This document shows, one piece after another, positions 10,505 to 19,745 of a DNA stretch of 64,000 nt. This DNA is from Pseudoips prasinana. Taxonomy: Eukaryota; Arthropoda; Insecta; Lepidoptera; Nolidae. The notes under the pieces were generated by a model, which ran no database searches, had not been told where the DNA came from, and was given only the letters and a program-made list of their open reading frames with translations. The translations under genes and the position numbers were made by a program. The DNA is taken from NCBI GenBank assembly GCA_951640165.1, contig OX621252.1, positions 2,884,501-2,948,500 of the forward strand. The letters run 5' to 3'. Each line of letters begins with the position of its first letter. Within the stretch, counting starts at the first letter, position 1.

Positions 10505-10900
10505 ATAAGGATAACTTTGTGTTACATACCACCCGTCTCCACAAAGTAAGTAACTCTTTTATCGGGCAATGTATAAGATTCTATAACAAACTTCCCAGTG
10601 ATATCCGAGAAATGTCTATGAATAAGTTTAAAAGAATTATAAAAGCCAAATAGCAGGGCTTACTACAAAACTTCTGATTATTTAAGTGACAAAACAGCTT
10701 GGGATTGAGTTTAAATACAATGTAATTTTATGTAAGAAATAAATAATTAAAAAAGGATTCCTACTGAGTTTTCTGTCAGTGTTTCTCAGTAGCTGCCACG
10801 TCATGCACTGCACGGTAGGGTAAAAAAAATTGAAGATTCCACACAAATGTAATATTTTAACGGAATAAATGACTTTTGATTGATTTGATTTGATTAAAAG
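10505..10900 (+). pseudogene. LINE-R: reverse-transcriptase C-terminus and 3' UTR
   Basis: The first 150 bp encode the end of a LINE ORF2 in the plus frame, with SNSFIGQCIRFYNKLPSDIR and NKFKRIIKAK before a stop. This is a C-terminal pattern common to CR1/Jockey-group LINEs. The 3' UTR follows, with CTCAGTAGCTGCCACGTCAT and a GATTTGATTTGATT tail. Two further copies lie at 22845-23185 (minus) and 63915-64000 (plus, cut by the window end). It is 5'-truncated. Confidence 0.7.
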
Positions 10901-11141
10901 TGCCCTTGTTTTTGCTCATATAATATGTCCTGCGGTAATGCCTCCATTGAGAATGGCCGCCGCGCCGATGCCGATATTCGGCTAGGAAGACATTATTATC
11001 TATTACTAGCGGCCCGGTACGTGCTTCGCTACGTATAATGCATAGTAATAAAAAAAATATTCAAACAAAAACATATTATAAATTGCTAAAAGATGTTGAT
11101 TTTACACTTTTTCAAGACTTTTTTTAAATTTTCTCTACGTA

Positions 11142-11191
11142 CAAACCTTCCCTGGACTTCCACGTATTCGTGGAAGTCCAGGGAAGGTTTG
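11142..11191. repeat. Snap-back inverted duplication, 23-nt arms
   Basis: Positions 11142-11164 and 11169-11191 are perfect reverse complements with a TATT loop. The paralogous Helitron E at 62676-62942 has only the left arm here and continues straight into the downstream sequence, so the right arm is an insertion. Confidence 0.9.
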
Positions 11192-11283
11192 ATAAATAAT
11201 TCAAGACCAAAATTAGCCAAATTGGTAAAGGCATTGTTAAGTTATAACGTTACAACGAAAAGTGGCATGGATTTATATATATA

Positions 11284-12876
11284 CACACATCAACAAAGTC
11301 TAGGGATACGTTATTTTGAAATCAAACATGGCTTTATTGTTTAAAACCTATTTAGTTTCCTTAAAAAGTTTATTTACAGATTTAAACCTTGTCTATTCTT
11401 TATTCAAAATTTAAAAATTAAAATGAGAAACAAATGAAAACACGCAAAGCACAGCGCAATCTTGAGTTGTATCTAATTTCAAGAAGTTGCATTAAAATTT
11501 TTTTTGCGTGTTAATTTTTAGAAAACCTGATAAATTGTTTTATTTTCTTTTCTCAATTGGTTGTGTAAGCTTTTTAGCGTCATGCCACGCCATCATTTGA
11601 GTCGAGATGAAATGTTACGGGCAGTTGGCATGTTACAAAACGGTGCTATTCAACGCGTCGTTGCTGAGTCTCTGGGCACAAGCCAAAATGTGGTATCCAG
11701 GCTGTGGTCACGTTATCGCGCTACTGGAGATGTGGCAGAACGGCACACAGGTAGATATCGTGTTACCACTCAGAGACAGGATCGATTTCTCCAAATGACC
11801 GCCAGAAGACTACCCAATATCACAGCGATGCAACTAGTGCAAAGGCTCCAGGAGGGTCAGCAGCTGCTGGTGAGCGACCAAACCGTGCGAAGGAGGCTGC
11901 ATGAAGTTGGTCTTCATGCTCGCAGACCGCTACGAGTCCCAGCGCTGCGACGTGGCAATCGCGGTAGGCGACTTTTATGGGCTCAAGAACATTTGACATG
12001 GAGTGATCAACAATGGTCATTGGTGCTGTTCACTGATGAGTCCCGCTATGGATTTCATCCAGATTCGAGACGAACACGCGTTTGGAGAACTCCAGGCAGG
12101 GTCAGCCGTCTCCGACATCCACAGGAGGTCCACTCTTACCAAGGCGGGACAATTATGGTGTGGGCAGGAATACGAATCGGCGGACGAACCCAACTCATTT
12201 GGATTCAGGGCAGCATGACTGCCCATAGATACCGTGAGGAGGTAGTAGAACGTGTCATTGTCCCGCTCAGGGCCCTAACGGGGCAAGAATTTCAGCTCAT
12301 GCATGACAATGCACCTTCCCATACAGCGCGGCTGGTGAGGGCCGCCCTTCGAGAACACGATGTTCAGGTATTAGATTGGCCTCCACAGTCGCCAGACTTA
12401 AACCCAATTGAACACGCCTGGGACATGTTACAGCGAAGAGCATTGAGGGATTTTCCGCCCAACTTGACAACAGAAGAACAACTTTTCGAACATTTAAAAA
12501 GAACTTGGGACTGCATACCCCAGCAAGACATTGACACCTTAATTTTAAGTATGGAAAATCGTTGCCGCTGTGTGATTAATGTTAGAGGAGGAAATACCGA
12601 TTACTGATTATCAGATTTGGTAAGATTTTTATTCATTTAATTCGATTGAATAATTTTATAAGAATAAAATGTTTTTGTTCACTCAGTAATTTTCTATGGC
12701 TTAATTAATTTAAGACTTTTATTAATTAGAAAAACAAAATCGCATCGTGTTGTTAATGTTTAAATATCGGCCATGAAATTATCTTTAATTCTTCCATTTA
12801 CAGTCATAACAAAATGTTTATAGTTTTCTAGATAATCAATGAAATGTTCAATATCCCTAGATTGTGTTGATGTGTG
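11284..12876 (+). mobile_element. Tc1-family transposon, 1593 bp, apparently intact
   Basis: The terminal inverted repeats are 25 bp (11284-11308 and 12852-12876), both beginning CACACATCAAC and matching at 23 positions. They are flanked by TA (11282-11283 and 12877-12878), the Tc1/mariner target. The element holds one uninterrupted transposase gene. Size, termini and gene fit an autonomous Tc1 element. It lies inside the TA-repeat 5' end of Helitron E. Confidence 0.93.
11582..12607 (+). CDS. Tc1-type transposase, DD34E
   Basis: The gene encodes the enzyme that cuts and reinserts its own Tc1 element by DDE strand transfer. I take the start at the ATG of MPRHHLSRDEM, giving 341 residues, the normal Tc1 length; an in-frame ATG seven codons upstream is possible. 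Residues about 1-110 form the paired-like helix-turn-helix DNA-binding region (VVAESLGTSQNVVSRLWSRY). The catalytic core has LFTDESRYGF (first Asp), MHDNAPSHTA (second Asp) and SPDLNPIEHAWD (Glu). By my count 34 residues separate the last two, hence DD34E. No stop or frameshift interrupts it, and the flanking inverted repeats are well matched, so this copy may be recent and functional. Activity is inferred, not shown. Smaller frames on both strands inside it are shadows. Confidence 0.95.
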   Translation: MPRHHLSRDEMLRAVGMLQNGAIQRVVAESLGTSQNVVSRLWSRYRATGDVAERHTGRYRVTTQRQDRFLQMTARRLPNITAMQLVQRLQEGQQLLVSDQTVRRRLHEVGLHARRPLRVPALRRGNRGRRLLWAQEHLTWSDQQWSLVLFTDESRYGFHPDSRRTRVWRTPGRVSRLRHPQEVHSYQGGTIMVWAGIRIGGRTQLIWIQGSMTAHRYREEVVERVIVPLRALTGQEFQLMHDNAPSHTARLVRAALREHDVQVLDWPPQSPDLNPIEHAWDMLQRRALRDFPPNLTTEEQLFEHLKRTWDCIPQQDIDTLILSMENRCRCVINVRGGNTDY

Positions 12877-12886
12877 TATATATAGA

Positions 12887-12955
12887 TTATTCTGTCTCCT
12901 GTTTGCTCTTGAAGAAAGTCTGGAATTACCGTTATTTATAACGTCTTTATTGGGA
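12887..12955. other. Short unassigned spacer
   Basis: Nothing recognised between Helitron E and repeat D. Confidence 0.3.
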
Positions 12956-13490
12956 TTTTAGGGTTCCGTGCCCAAAGGGTAAAACGGGACCCTATTACTA
13001 AGACTTAGCTGTCTGTCTGTCCGTCTGTCACCAGGCTGTATCTCATGAACCGTGATAGTTAGACAGTTGAAATTTTCACAGATGATGTATTTATGTTGCC
13101 ACTATAACAACAAATAGGTACTAAAAATAAAATAAAATAGATATTTAAGGGGACTCCCATCACATACGTGTTTTTTTTGCTCGTTTTTATAGATAAATAA
13201 ACACATTCTATGTCAAAGGCAGTTTTCAGGGTTCCGTACCCAAAGGGTAAAGGGGACCGTATTACTAAGACTTCGCTGTCTGTCTGTCCGTCCGTCTGTC
13301 ACCAGGCTGTATCTCATGAACCGTGATAGTTAGACAGTTGACATTTTCTCAGATGATGTATTTCTGTTGCCGCTATAACAACAAATATTAAAAAAAAACA
13401 AAATAAAATAAATATTCGTTTTTATAGATAATGGTACGGAACCTTTCGTGCGCGAGTCCGCCTCACACTTGGCCAGCTTTTTTTTTTTTA
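12956..13490 (-). repeat. Repeat D, two adjacent copies
   Basis: Two head-to-tail copies (12956-13220, 13222-13490) both begin AGGGTTCCGT on the plus strand. They share CTATTACTAAGACTT or CGTATTACTAAGACTT, a TGTCTGTCTGTCCGTC run and CTGTATCTCATGAACCGTG. The second ends with CACTTGGCCAGC, the AAGTGCGAGTCGG terminus seen reversed at 34010 and 38655. The family is non-coding and its class is unknown to me. Confidence 0.7.
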
Positions 13491-14081
13491 TTAAATTCGT
13501 TACGGAATCATTTTAACGGTCTTGTTGAAGCGTTATCCGGGACACGCCTTTGCCATCCACCTAGTATTTTTTTAACACTCTTGATCCTAACTTATTAGAG
13601 TTGCAGTGGCGGACTAGTCAGGAGGAATAGTAAGTAAGGATATATAAAAAAAAAACATAACTATTTCACGTCTGAGTTGAGCATAATATGACGCAACATT
13701 TTTGTGTGTATGTATGTATGTAGGCTAACGACGTTTAACTAATGATCACAACATTTAAATGGGAAAATTTCAATATTTACGTCAACATCGCTTACGCCAT
13801 TTTTATTTCAATTAGAAAGGTGCACTTTAGAAAGTTCTTTTCATGTATTTTTATTTAACTTTACCTGGGGTTTCCTAATTTGTGTAATAAGTTGTTAAGC
13901 CACCAGAGATGCAGAGTTTTGGGTTTTGTGTGGATACTTAGTGGAGATGTGAAGATATTTGTGAGGAAGCTGAAGTGGTTTTAGGATGAGAAACGCAGCC
14001 GTGTAAACGAGCGACGTTAACGAAATCGCGTAATAACGAAAGATCTAGTAACTTGTGACTGATAAACTGCATATTCTACTT
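13491..14081. other. Unassigned DNA with a SINE-4-like scrap
   Basis: Around 13505-13630 blocks such as GAAGCGTTATCCGGGACACG and AGTTGCAGTGGCGGACTAGT resemble the middle of SINE-4 at 61990-62110. Otherwise unassigned. Confidence 0.35.
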
Positions 14082-14239
14082 TTCTTTTGTAAATACATAC
14101 TTAAATAGATAAATACACTCGGACTCAGGACAAACCGACATGTTCATGCAAACAGATATCTGTCCTGGGCGGGAATCGATCCCACGACCTGTAGGGGGAA
14201 CGGCAAACATCTACCAAACACGTCAACCGGCCCGTCAAA
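14082..14239 (-). repeat. SINE-3, head and body
   Basis: The minus strand starts TGACGGGCCGGTTGACGTG, has the B-box-like CGTGGGATCGATTCCCGCC and continues GGACAGATATCTG. The 3' tail is missing beyond about 14082. Confidence 0.75.
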
Positions 14240-14688
14240 GTTTTTGCTCGCGTTCTTGACTCGCTTTCTTGTACGTACAAAGACCTCACAGCGAAATACG
14301 CTCTTGGCAGCTCTGAGGAAAACTTTTTACACCACTGTGTTGGGGGGCTATTCAAATTATGGGATACTATTGCTTTATTAACAAACTTTTTTTAAATATA
14401 TGTCATACAGCGCCATCTAGCCCAAATTAAGCAAAATTAAATTGGTACCATGAATAGGTACTAGACAATATATAGCGTGAAACTCTTACCATCGCCACGT
14501 CACTGTTCCCATGGGAAGAGTGACGTGACTGATATGTATCATTATTATTATGTAGATTATTTAAATTAGAAGTGTAAAAAATTGTTTGTACTTCTATCGC
14601 CAGTCCCCAAAGACTGCCCCACATGTTCTTTGATGTTACAGGTTTGTTTAGCTATAAAATATTTCTAAACTGGTGTTATTTGTTACAG
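14240..14688. other. Non-repetitive DNA upstream of the putative exon
   Basis: No transposable element is recognised here, in contrast to most of the window. It contains the palindrome at 14496-14527 and ends in a splice acceptor (TTATTTGTTACAG). Confidence 0.4.
14496..14527. promoter_or_regulatory. 32-bp near-perfect palindrome with CACGTCA/TGACGTG arms
   Basis: The sequence reads CACGTCACT, G, TTCCCATGGGAA, G, AGTGACGTG. It is its own reverse complement except for one G-G pair on each side of the centre. The arms contain TGACGTG, a CRE/ATF-like core. A regulatory role is a guess; a zero-loop snap-back is equally possible. It lies 162 bp upstream of the putative exon. Confidence 0.4.
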
Positions 14689-14758
14689 AGAAAAGGACAT
14701 GGGCGCCAAATTGATTGTCCAGATGGAGGGCAAGAAAACACGGTTGCTCACCGTCAAA
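14689..14758 (+). CDS. Putative internal exon of an unidentified host gene
   Basis: A 70-bp open segment is bounded by a convincing acceptor (TTATTTGTTACAG before 14689) and a perfect consensus donor (GTAAGT at 14759-14764). With one leading base it reads 23 codons without a stop, including MGAKLIVQMEGKK and TRLLTVK, a hydrophilic sequence unlike any transposon protein in the window. The exon starts in phase 1 and ends in phase 0. I do not recognise the protein. An alternative acceptor two bases downstream keeps the same frame. No neighbouring exon of the same gene could be found by eye, so the introns are long and repeat-filled. This would make much of the window intronic on the plus strand. 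Confidence 0.55.
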
Positions 14759-14889
14759 GTAAGTTTTACAATTATCATTGAAAAGGGGATATTTTCAATC
14801 CATATCAAATTACTTAACCCCCGTTAAATTCATATTAATTTCACTGATCGCGCATCAATTTTACCTGCAGGACGTAATGAAAAATGTAT

Positions 14890-15190
14890 TTCGCTATTAA
14901 AAAGGTAGGTAAGGTTAGGTTAGGTTAGAAATTCAGCCGGGGATTGCGCGTACGTTCCGATGACCGCCGGGCGGCGCAGGTGTGAGATGGAACACCGGGG
15001 GTTTTTAGTCAGTAGGGGTCTGGCAGACCCCTCCCAAGGCGGAAGACATCCATGTAAGATATTCCACCCCGGAAAAAAAAGGTTATAAACGAAGCAATAC
15101 AATGCACGAGACGAGCGAGGGCAACGTGTGCCTCGGTAGCGGTAGCGGAAGACGAGTGCCTGAAACAAGTTTAATTCTTCTTATTTACGA
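14890..15190 (-). repeat. GC-rich dispersed repeat with short TTAGG run
   Basis: The segment opens with GGTTAGGTTAGGTTAG (14913-14928), then is strikingly GC-rich for this region (GACCGCCGGGCGGCGCAGG, GGGTCTGGCAGACCCCTCCC). The abrupt composition change suggests a LINE-derived repeat, but I cannot name its family. The minus-strand orientation is a guess from the poly-A-like GGAAAAAAAAGG placement. Confidence 0.35.
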
Positions 15191-15249
15191 CTTTTATGAA
15201 AATAAATTGCTGCTTAGATTATAACATTATGAGATAACTATTTAAAATA

Positions 15250-15567
15250 TCTATATAGATACATATAATAAAATCGTAGGAAAGCCAAAAATGTACATTG
15301 AATAGTTTTAAATAGGATTCTTGGGGCGTGATCTACAATCGATATCGAAGCCAAAAATATAGTTTTTAGAATTTTTGTCTATGTGTCTGTATGTATGTCC
15401 GGGCTAAACGCAAAAAGTACTGCATGGATTAACTTAAAATTTTGCATGAATATTACTAAGAGGTCGAGTCAACATATAGGCTACATATTATTACGCTATC
15501 ACCTACGGGGGAGGAGCTATGATAATTTATAAAATTTAACGCGGGTAAAACCGCGGGACACAGCTAG
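15250..15567 (+). mobile_element. Helitron A, complete copy
   Basis: The 5' end is TCTATATAGATACATATAAT. The 3' end is CGCGGGTAAAACCGCGG, GACACAG and CTAG (15564-15567) before a T. Internal blocks match the other A copies, and no coding capacity remains. Confidence 0.85.
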
Positions 15568-15580
15568 TTTTGTAATACAA

Positions 15581-15629
15581 AAGGAAGATTTTTCGATGTG
15601 CATTAACTGCACATCGAAAAATCTTCCTT
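15581..15629. repeat. Snap-back inverted repeat, 22-nt arms
   Basis: Positions 15581-15602 and 15608-15629 are perfect reverse complements (AAGGAAGATTTTTCGATGTG plus CA) around a 5-nt loop TTAAC. It sits 13 bp after the Helitron A terminus. Confidence 0.9.
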
Positions 15630-15895
15630 GTGTTCTCCTGAAAATGTTACCATTAAAAAAATAATGATTACTTTTACAGTTAACCTTGAGGAGGCTTTCG
15701 TTCCAATCTTAGGAGTTATAAAGAAACATTGAAGTTGGTGATGTTTTTTTTTTATATCCCGATGCAAAAACGACGGGGTGTTATAAAGATGATCTGTCTG
15801 TGTAGCTCTCGAAGAGATTAACCGAATGTTCCGCTTAAACTAACTCGGTTCTCTTTTTTTATTAGGTAACCTTAATCAATTTTTTTAATTTTTTT
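15630..15895. other. Unassigned DNA
   Basis: No recognisable feature in this stretch. A TATATCCCGATGCAAAAACG segment reads like a transposon edge but was not matched elsewhere. Confidence 0.3.
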
Positions 15896-16142
15896 GATAT
15901 CTGGGGACAATGTCACACAGATCATCCTAGCCCCAAACTAAGCAAAGCTTGTACTATGGGTACCAGGCGACGATATACATACTTATATAGATAGATAAAT
16001 ACATAGGTATATACATAGAAAACATCCATGACTCAGGACAAATATTCGTGCTCATCACACAAATATTTGCACTTACCGGGATTCGAACCCAGGACCACCA
16101 GCTTCGTAGGCTGGAGCACTACCAACTAGGCTATGGTGACCG
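15896..16142 (-). repeat. SINE-1 copy
   Basis: This is a minus-strand copy with A box TAGCCTAGTTGG and B box GGTTCGAATCC intact. The tail GGGGCTAGGATGATCTGTGT lies at the low-coordinate end. Confidence 0.88.
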
Positions 16143-16237
16143 AAATGTCATGTAACAAAACGGTACGACTTCGATCAGTCGATTTTTCAGGAATTAAGAA
16201 AAAAACGCTAGCTAAACTTTTTCCATTTAATCTATTA

Positions 16238-16413
16238 CTGGCTGTGCCCCGCGGTGTGACCAGCGTTAAACGTTATTAATTATAGCCTATGTGTTATTCG
16301 GGCATATTACTACAAAGTTTCATCCAAATCCGTTCGGTAGTTTTTGCGTGAAGTAGTAATAAATATACATACTCCCACACTCACAAAATTTCGCCTTTAT
16401 ATTATTAGTGTGA
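16238..16413 (-). mobile_element. Helitron C, diverged copy
   Basis: On the minus strand it starts TCACACTAATAATATAAAGG (16413 downward) after an A and ends at 16238 with CTAG decayed to CCAG after GGGGCACAG. It also holds AAAAACTACCGAACGG and ATAACACATAGGCTAT. It is non-coding. Confidence 0.7.
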
Positions 16414-16429
16414 TTCTATTACTATTTAG

Positions 16430-17540
16430 TGAGTAAAGAGTCCAACCCCAGTAAGTCAGTGGAGAATTTAAAACAAACCAAAAACAAACAGTTTTAGAGA
16501 GAATTAGGTAATATAATTTGCTAACAAAGAGGTTGTTTTATAGAAAACTGAAGCCACGTTGGCGCCAACACTCCTCCTCACAAGTTTTTTATGTTTTTAT
16601 TTCTCGACCACGGATATTACATTCTTCAGTCGTAAAATAAAATACAATAAAAAAGGTTTTTATTCACGTAGACTTTAAAAAAGTGCTTGTAAATAGTCAG
16701 AACATGTTCGCAGTAATATATAATTAATTTATAATTATTTCTAGGTACATATAGATATTTAGGTACACGGATTGTAGGAAATAATTTACAAGATTTATTT
16801 TATAACTAACGATATTTAGCTAACTAAAATTAAGTTATTGTCAAGGATCATGTGTAGGTTTAATTATCTAAATTTTAGCTATATTTTTACTACATATTGT
16901 CTGAATGGTTCTGTCTATATTAAGGTACGAATTAAATGTAATAAATAATGGTCTCGTTTTAGCATTTATGTAGAGTTTTCGTCATTTAGTCACAGTCTAG
17001 TCAAAAAAGTCCTACCCCAGTAAGTCAGCGGAGACTTTACTAGAGGCTTCCATGGAGACGAATCAAAACTGAACATGACAATTAACGACAATTTGCCACT
17101 TTTATCCTTTTGTATAACTTTGTCAAAGGCTTTACGTCTAAAATTCCACCAAAATAACCGGCTTAAACCAGTTTCTGAAAATTGAATTATTCCGTGTTGG
17201 CGCCAATAGGTACCTACTTTTGATCTTCACAAGCTTTTTTTTCCAATTATCAGTAATAAATATCTTTCTTCATTATTATCCGTTACCTTTTACTTATTAC
17301 CTACAGCGTTCTGCTTCAGACAGGCATTTTTCTGAAAATTCAGGCATTTTAGGTACCATAGACAGGCATCCCTCTATTTACATATGGTAACCCTAGTCTC
17401 AGTCGAGTCATAGTCCTTGCCCTTCCCCAGTAAAACAGTGGGGACTTTACAGTGTAGATAAGACACTACATTTAACATAGACGCTGAACATTGTGGTAAA
17501 ACTAATGGTTCGTAGCGATTTGTTCTTGACCCATTTACGA
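16430..17540. repeat. Repeat G, three diverged copies, with a LINE-C end between
   Basis: Copies begin near 16436, 17000 and 17398 with variants of CCCCAGTAAGTCAGTGGAGA. The first two also share a distal GTTGGCGCCAA and CACAAGCTTTTTT-like end. A related piece in the opposite orientation occurs near 52365-52430. A LINE-C 3' end (16633-16945, minus) lies after copy one. I do not know the family. Confidence 0.45.
16633..16945 (-). repeat. LINE-C 3' end, long copy
   Basis: On the minus strand the copy runs from ATTTAATTCGTACCTTAATA through ACATGATCCTTGACAATAAC to AAAGTCTACGTGAATAAAAA and a TTTTTTATTG tail. It is the longest LINE-C end here besides 47260, and non-coding. Confidence 0.65.
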
Positions 17541-18009
17541 TGTTTTCTTTGACGAAATTGTCTTTGTGCTAAAAATAAAGTTTCTAATATGAAGTACCGG
17601 TCAACTATAGATAGAATGTCAATGGCTCAAAATAGCACTTCGAAACAACGTAGTATAAGTATTTATCCATTTTGTCATTGTCATTCATTGTCAGTATTTA
17701 TCCGTTTTTACCATCTTGTCATCACCGCTGGACAAAGACTTCCCCCAAAGATTTCCATAGTCTTGATATACCCGCATTCAGTGATTTCTAGATTTATTTA
17801 CGCAAACAATCCACTTTTATATAAATAGCAATGCGTCTTGTACTTAAATTGCTGCTAACATTATTATATTTTGAGATAACTATCTTGCTGTGCAATTGGT
17901 ATTATTGCTTACAATGCGGCTTGGTTTTTTTTGTAGTTAAATCCTACCCTTAAAGTATTTCTTTCTTCTTTATTTTTTTATTGCTCTAGTCGGGTGTTGT
18001 ACACTGAAA
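17541..18009. other. Unassigned DNA with a tiny RTE tail
   Basis: Around 17715-17760 CGCTGGACAAAGACTTCCCC and CAAAGATTTCCATAG form a degraded minus-strand RTE 3' end. The remainder is unassigned. Confidence 0.35.
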
Positions 18010-18925
18010 AGCAAATCAATAGAAAATAGCGTGCTAGTACTGCGCCTTAAACACAATAGCAATTTGTGATGGGGTATTTTAAATTCTCAACGGTCTACTT
18101 AATTTACAAAATTGCCTGATTTATGTAATAATCAGTATAGTGCAATAGTTAATTGAATTCTATTGTCTGGTCACTCCATGGTTAATGCTTCCGGGCCGAC
18201 GAAAGCCGTCGACAGCGATTGCGACGTCGCAATGCTGAAACACGTTGCGCTCTTCGTATATGAATACCAACTTCATGCTACCTCCACGGTTTGGTTGCTT
18301 ACCAGCAACTGGTGCCCCTCCTGTAGCTGTGACATTAGGTTGTCTTCTAGCGGTGATTTGGAGAAATCGATCCTGTGTCTGCGTAGTACCTACGATATCT
18401 AGAGGTATGGGCCATTTACCTGCTTGTCCCTCTTGTCCAGTTTCCTGAAGAACACGATATTGTAGTTGACTCGCAGCAGCAAGGGGTACTCTATAATGGG
18501 ATCTAGGGAGAGACCTTCACAATGATAACACACGTATTAAACACCAATCACTTATTTTATTGAAAAACTAATAAAACTAGATTTCACAATGTATTCTTTA
18601 GCACTTCATTTTGATAACTCTTGACAAACATCACTCAAACGTAAAATTATACTTTTTATTTAATTCGAATTCTATTCTAACTTTAAAAGCTATGTCCAGC
18701 TATTTTAATAAAATTACCAGAGTTAGCTATCTTCTCAAAAGAGGTTTTATTCTATAGGAGGGTAGATAATATCATTACAATATCTACCCGTGTGTCATTC
18801 AGCGACGTACCTATTTGTGGTGGGGCATTCTAAATTCTCAATGGTTTACTTACTCTACCGAATTGCTGCATGACCAATTTAGTGAATAATCAGTACACTG
18901 CAATAGATAATTGGATTCGATTGAC
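18010..18925. repeat. Diverged direct repeats flanking a Tc1 relic
   Basis: Segments at about 18050-18165 and 18800-18925 align in direct orientation: TTTTAAATTCTCAACGG versus TTCTAAATTCTCAATGG, and TAATCAGTATAGTGCAATAG versus TAATCAGTACACTGCAATAG. Between them lies a minus-strand Tc1 transposase remnant. A local duplication or two copies of an unknown repeat would both explain it. Confidence 0.45.
18165..18530 (-). pseudogene. Tc1 transposase relic, same family as 11582-12607
   Basis: The minus strand encodes a stretch with QDRFLQITARRQPNVTA, closely matching QDRFLQMTARRLPNITA of the intact Tc1 gene. Fragments of the following linker region follow, with deletions and frameshifts. The catalytic core is missing. 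It is an old inactivated copy, so this Tc1 family has a history in the genome and did not arrive only recently. Plus-strand open frames here are antisense to it. Confidence 0.7.
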
Positions 18926-19500
18926 TAGGTTTAATGCAGTTTGTCAATCCTATAATTTGTCTAGGTACATATTTCATCCACCGCAATTATATGGCTGCAA
19001 AAGAGCGTAATCTTATTATCGAAACAAAAACGTACTCATAGTTCAGTTGGTCTTACCCGTTCGTTAGTGATTGTTAAGTTTGAGCATCTATAGATACCGC
19101 CAATGCTCTCCCGATTATAATAACAAATAACTAATAATTTCAATTTCTTTATTTGCTCAAAATATGGTAAAGAAGATGTTAAAAACATAAAGTCCTCATA
19201 TTTTGCTCACAGGCATGCAAATACTTACAATGTCAAACTATATAATTCAAATTAGATTAATTACATTACAGATTCTCTATGTCAAGTATACATAATAATA
19301 TAACAATTAAATAAAAAAAAAATACAATTATATAACATCATTAATATTAAATCACACTTTAGTTCTGTATGTCAATAGCTTATTAACGGAATAATAATTT
19401 TTCTCCAAAAGCCATGCCTTCATTAAATATCTGGGACATCAGTATCACACACACCCAGCTCCATCTACCTCAAACTAAGCAAAGTTTGCGTCATCGCCTG
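18926..19500. other. Unassigned DNA with a SINE-1 tail relic
   Basis: Around 19440-19495 CTCAAACTAAGCAAAGTTTG resembles the reverse of the SINE-1 tail. AT-rich sequence at 19130-19330 may be a LINE 3' end but could not be matched. Confidence 0.35.
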
Positions 19501-19504
19501 TAGA

Positions 19505-19745
19505 ATGCGACAAAGCCAAGCTGAAGTGGCGGTGGTTGGGCCACATGACTCGCAGAACCTACGGAAGCTGGGGTAGGAAGGTCATCGAGTGGGGACGACG
19601 AACTGGAAGACGAAGTGGACCTCTCCAAGATGGACCGATGATCTTGCAAGGGTGTATGGTAGCCGCTGGATGCGGGAAGAGCTAAACCGGCAGTTGTAAG
19701 GATCTTAAAGGGATCAGTGGACGTATTTTGGCTGCTATGATCATG
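19505..19745 (+). pseudogene. RTE-clade LINE 3' end
   Basis: The plus strand encodes KLKWRWLGHMTRR, then GRRTGRR, the C-terminal pattern of RTE reverse transcriptase. It ends with a non-standard CAGTGGACGTATTTTGGCTG and a short ATGATCATGA tail. A frameshift lies in the RW-DDL region. It is a 5'-truncated dead copy. Confidence 0.7.

Larger units (their letters stand above)
11006..12886 (-). mobile_element. Helitron E carrying a Tc1 transposon
   Basis: The minus-strand 3' end is CTAG (11006-11009) preceded by the stem TACGT/ACGTA around AGCGAAGC. The 5' end TCTATATATA lies at 12877-12886, after an A on that strand. Between them sits a complete Tc1 element (11284-12876). Without it the Helitron is about 286 bp, close to the uninterrupted copy at 62676-62942. 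The copy also contains a snap-back duplication at 11142-11191. Confidence 0.8.

Noticed and set aside
12003..12226. Overlapping 70-codon frames on both strands
   Set aside because: They lie inside the Tc1 transposase gene in other frames and show no independent motif.
14913..14928. Telomere or telomere-fusion scar
   Set aside because: Only about three TTAGG units are present, embedded in a dispersed repeat.
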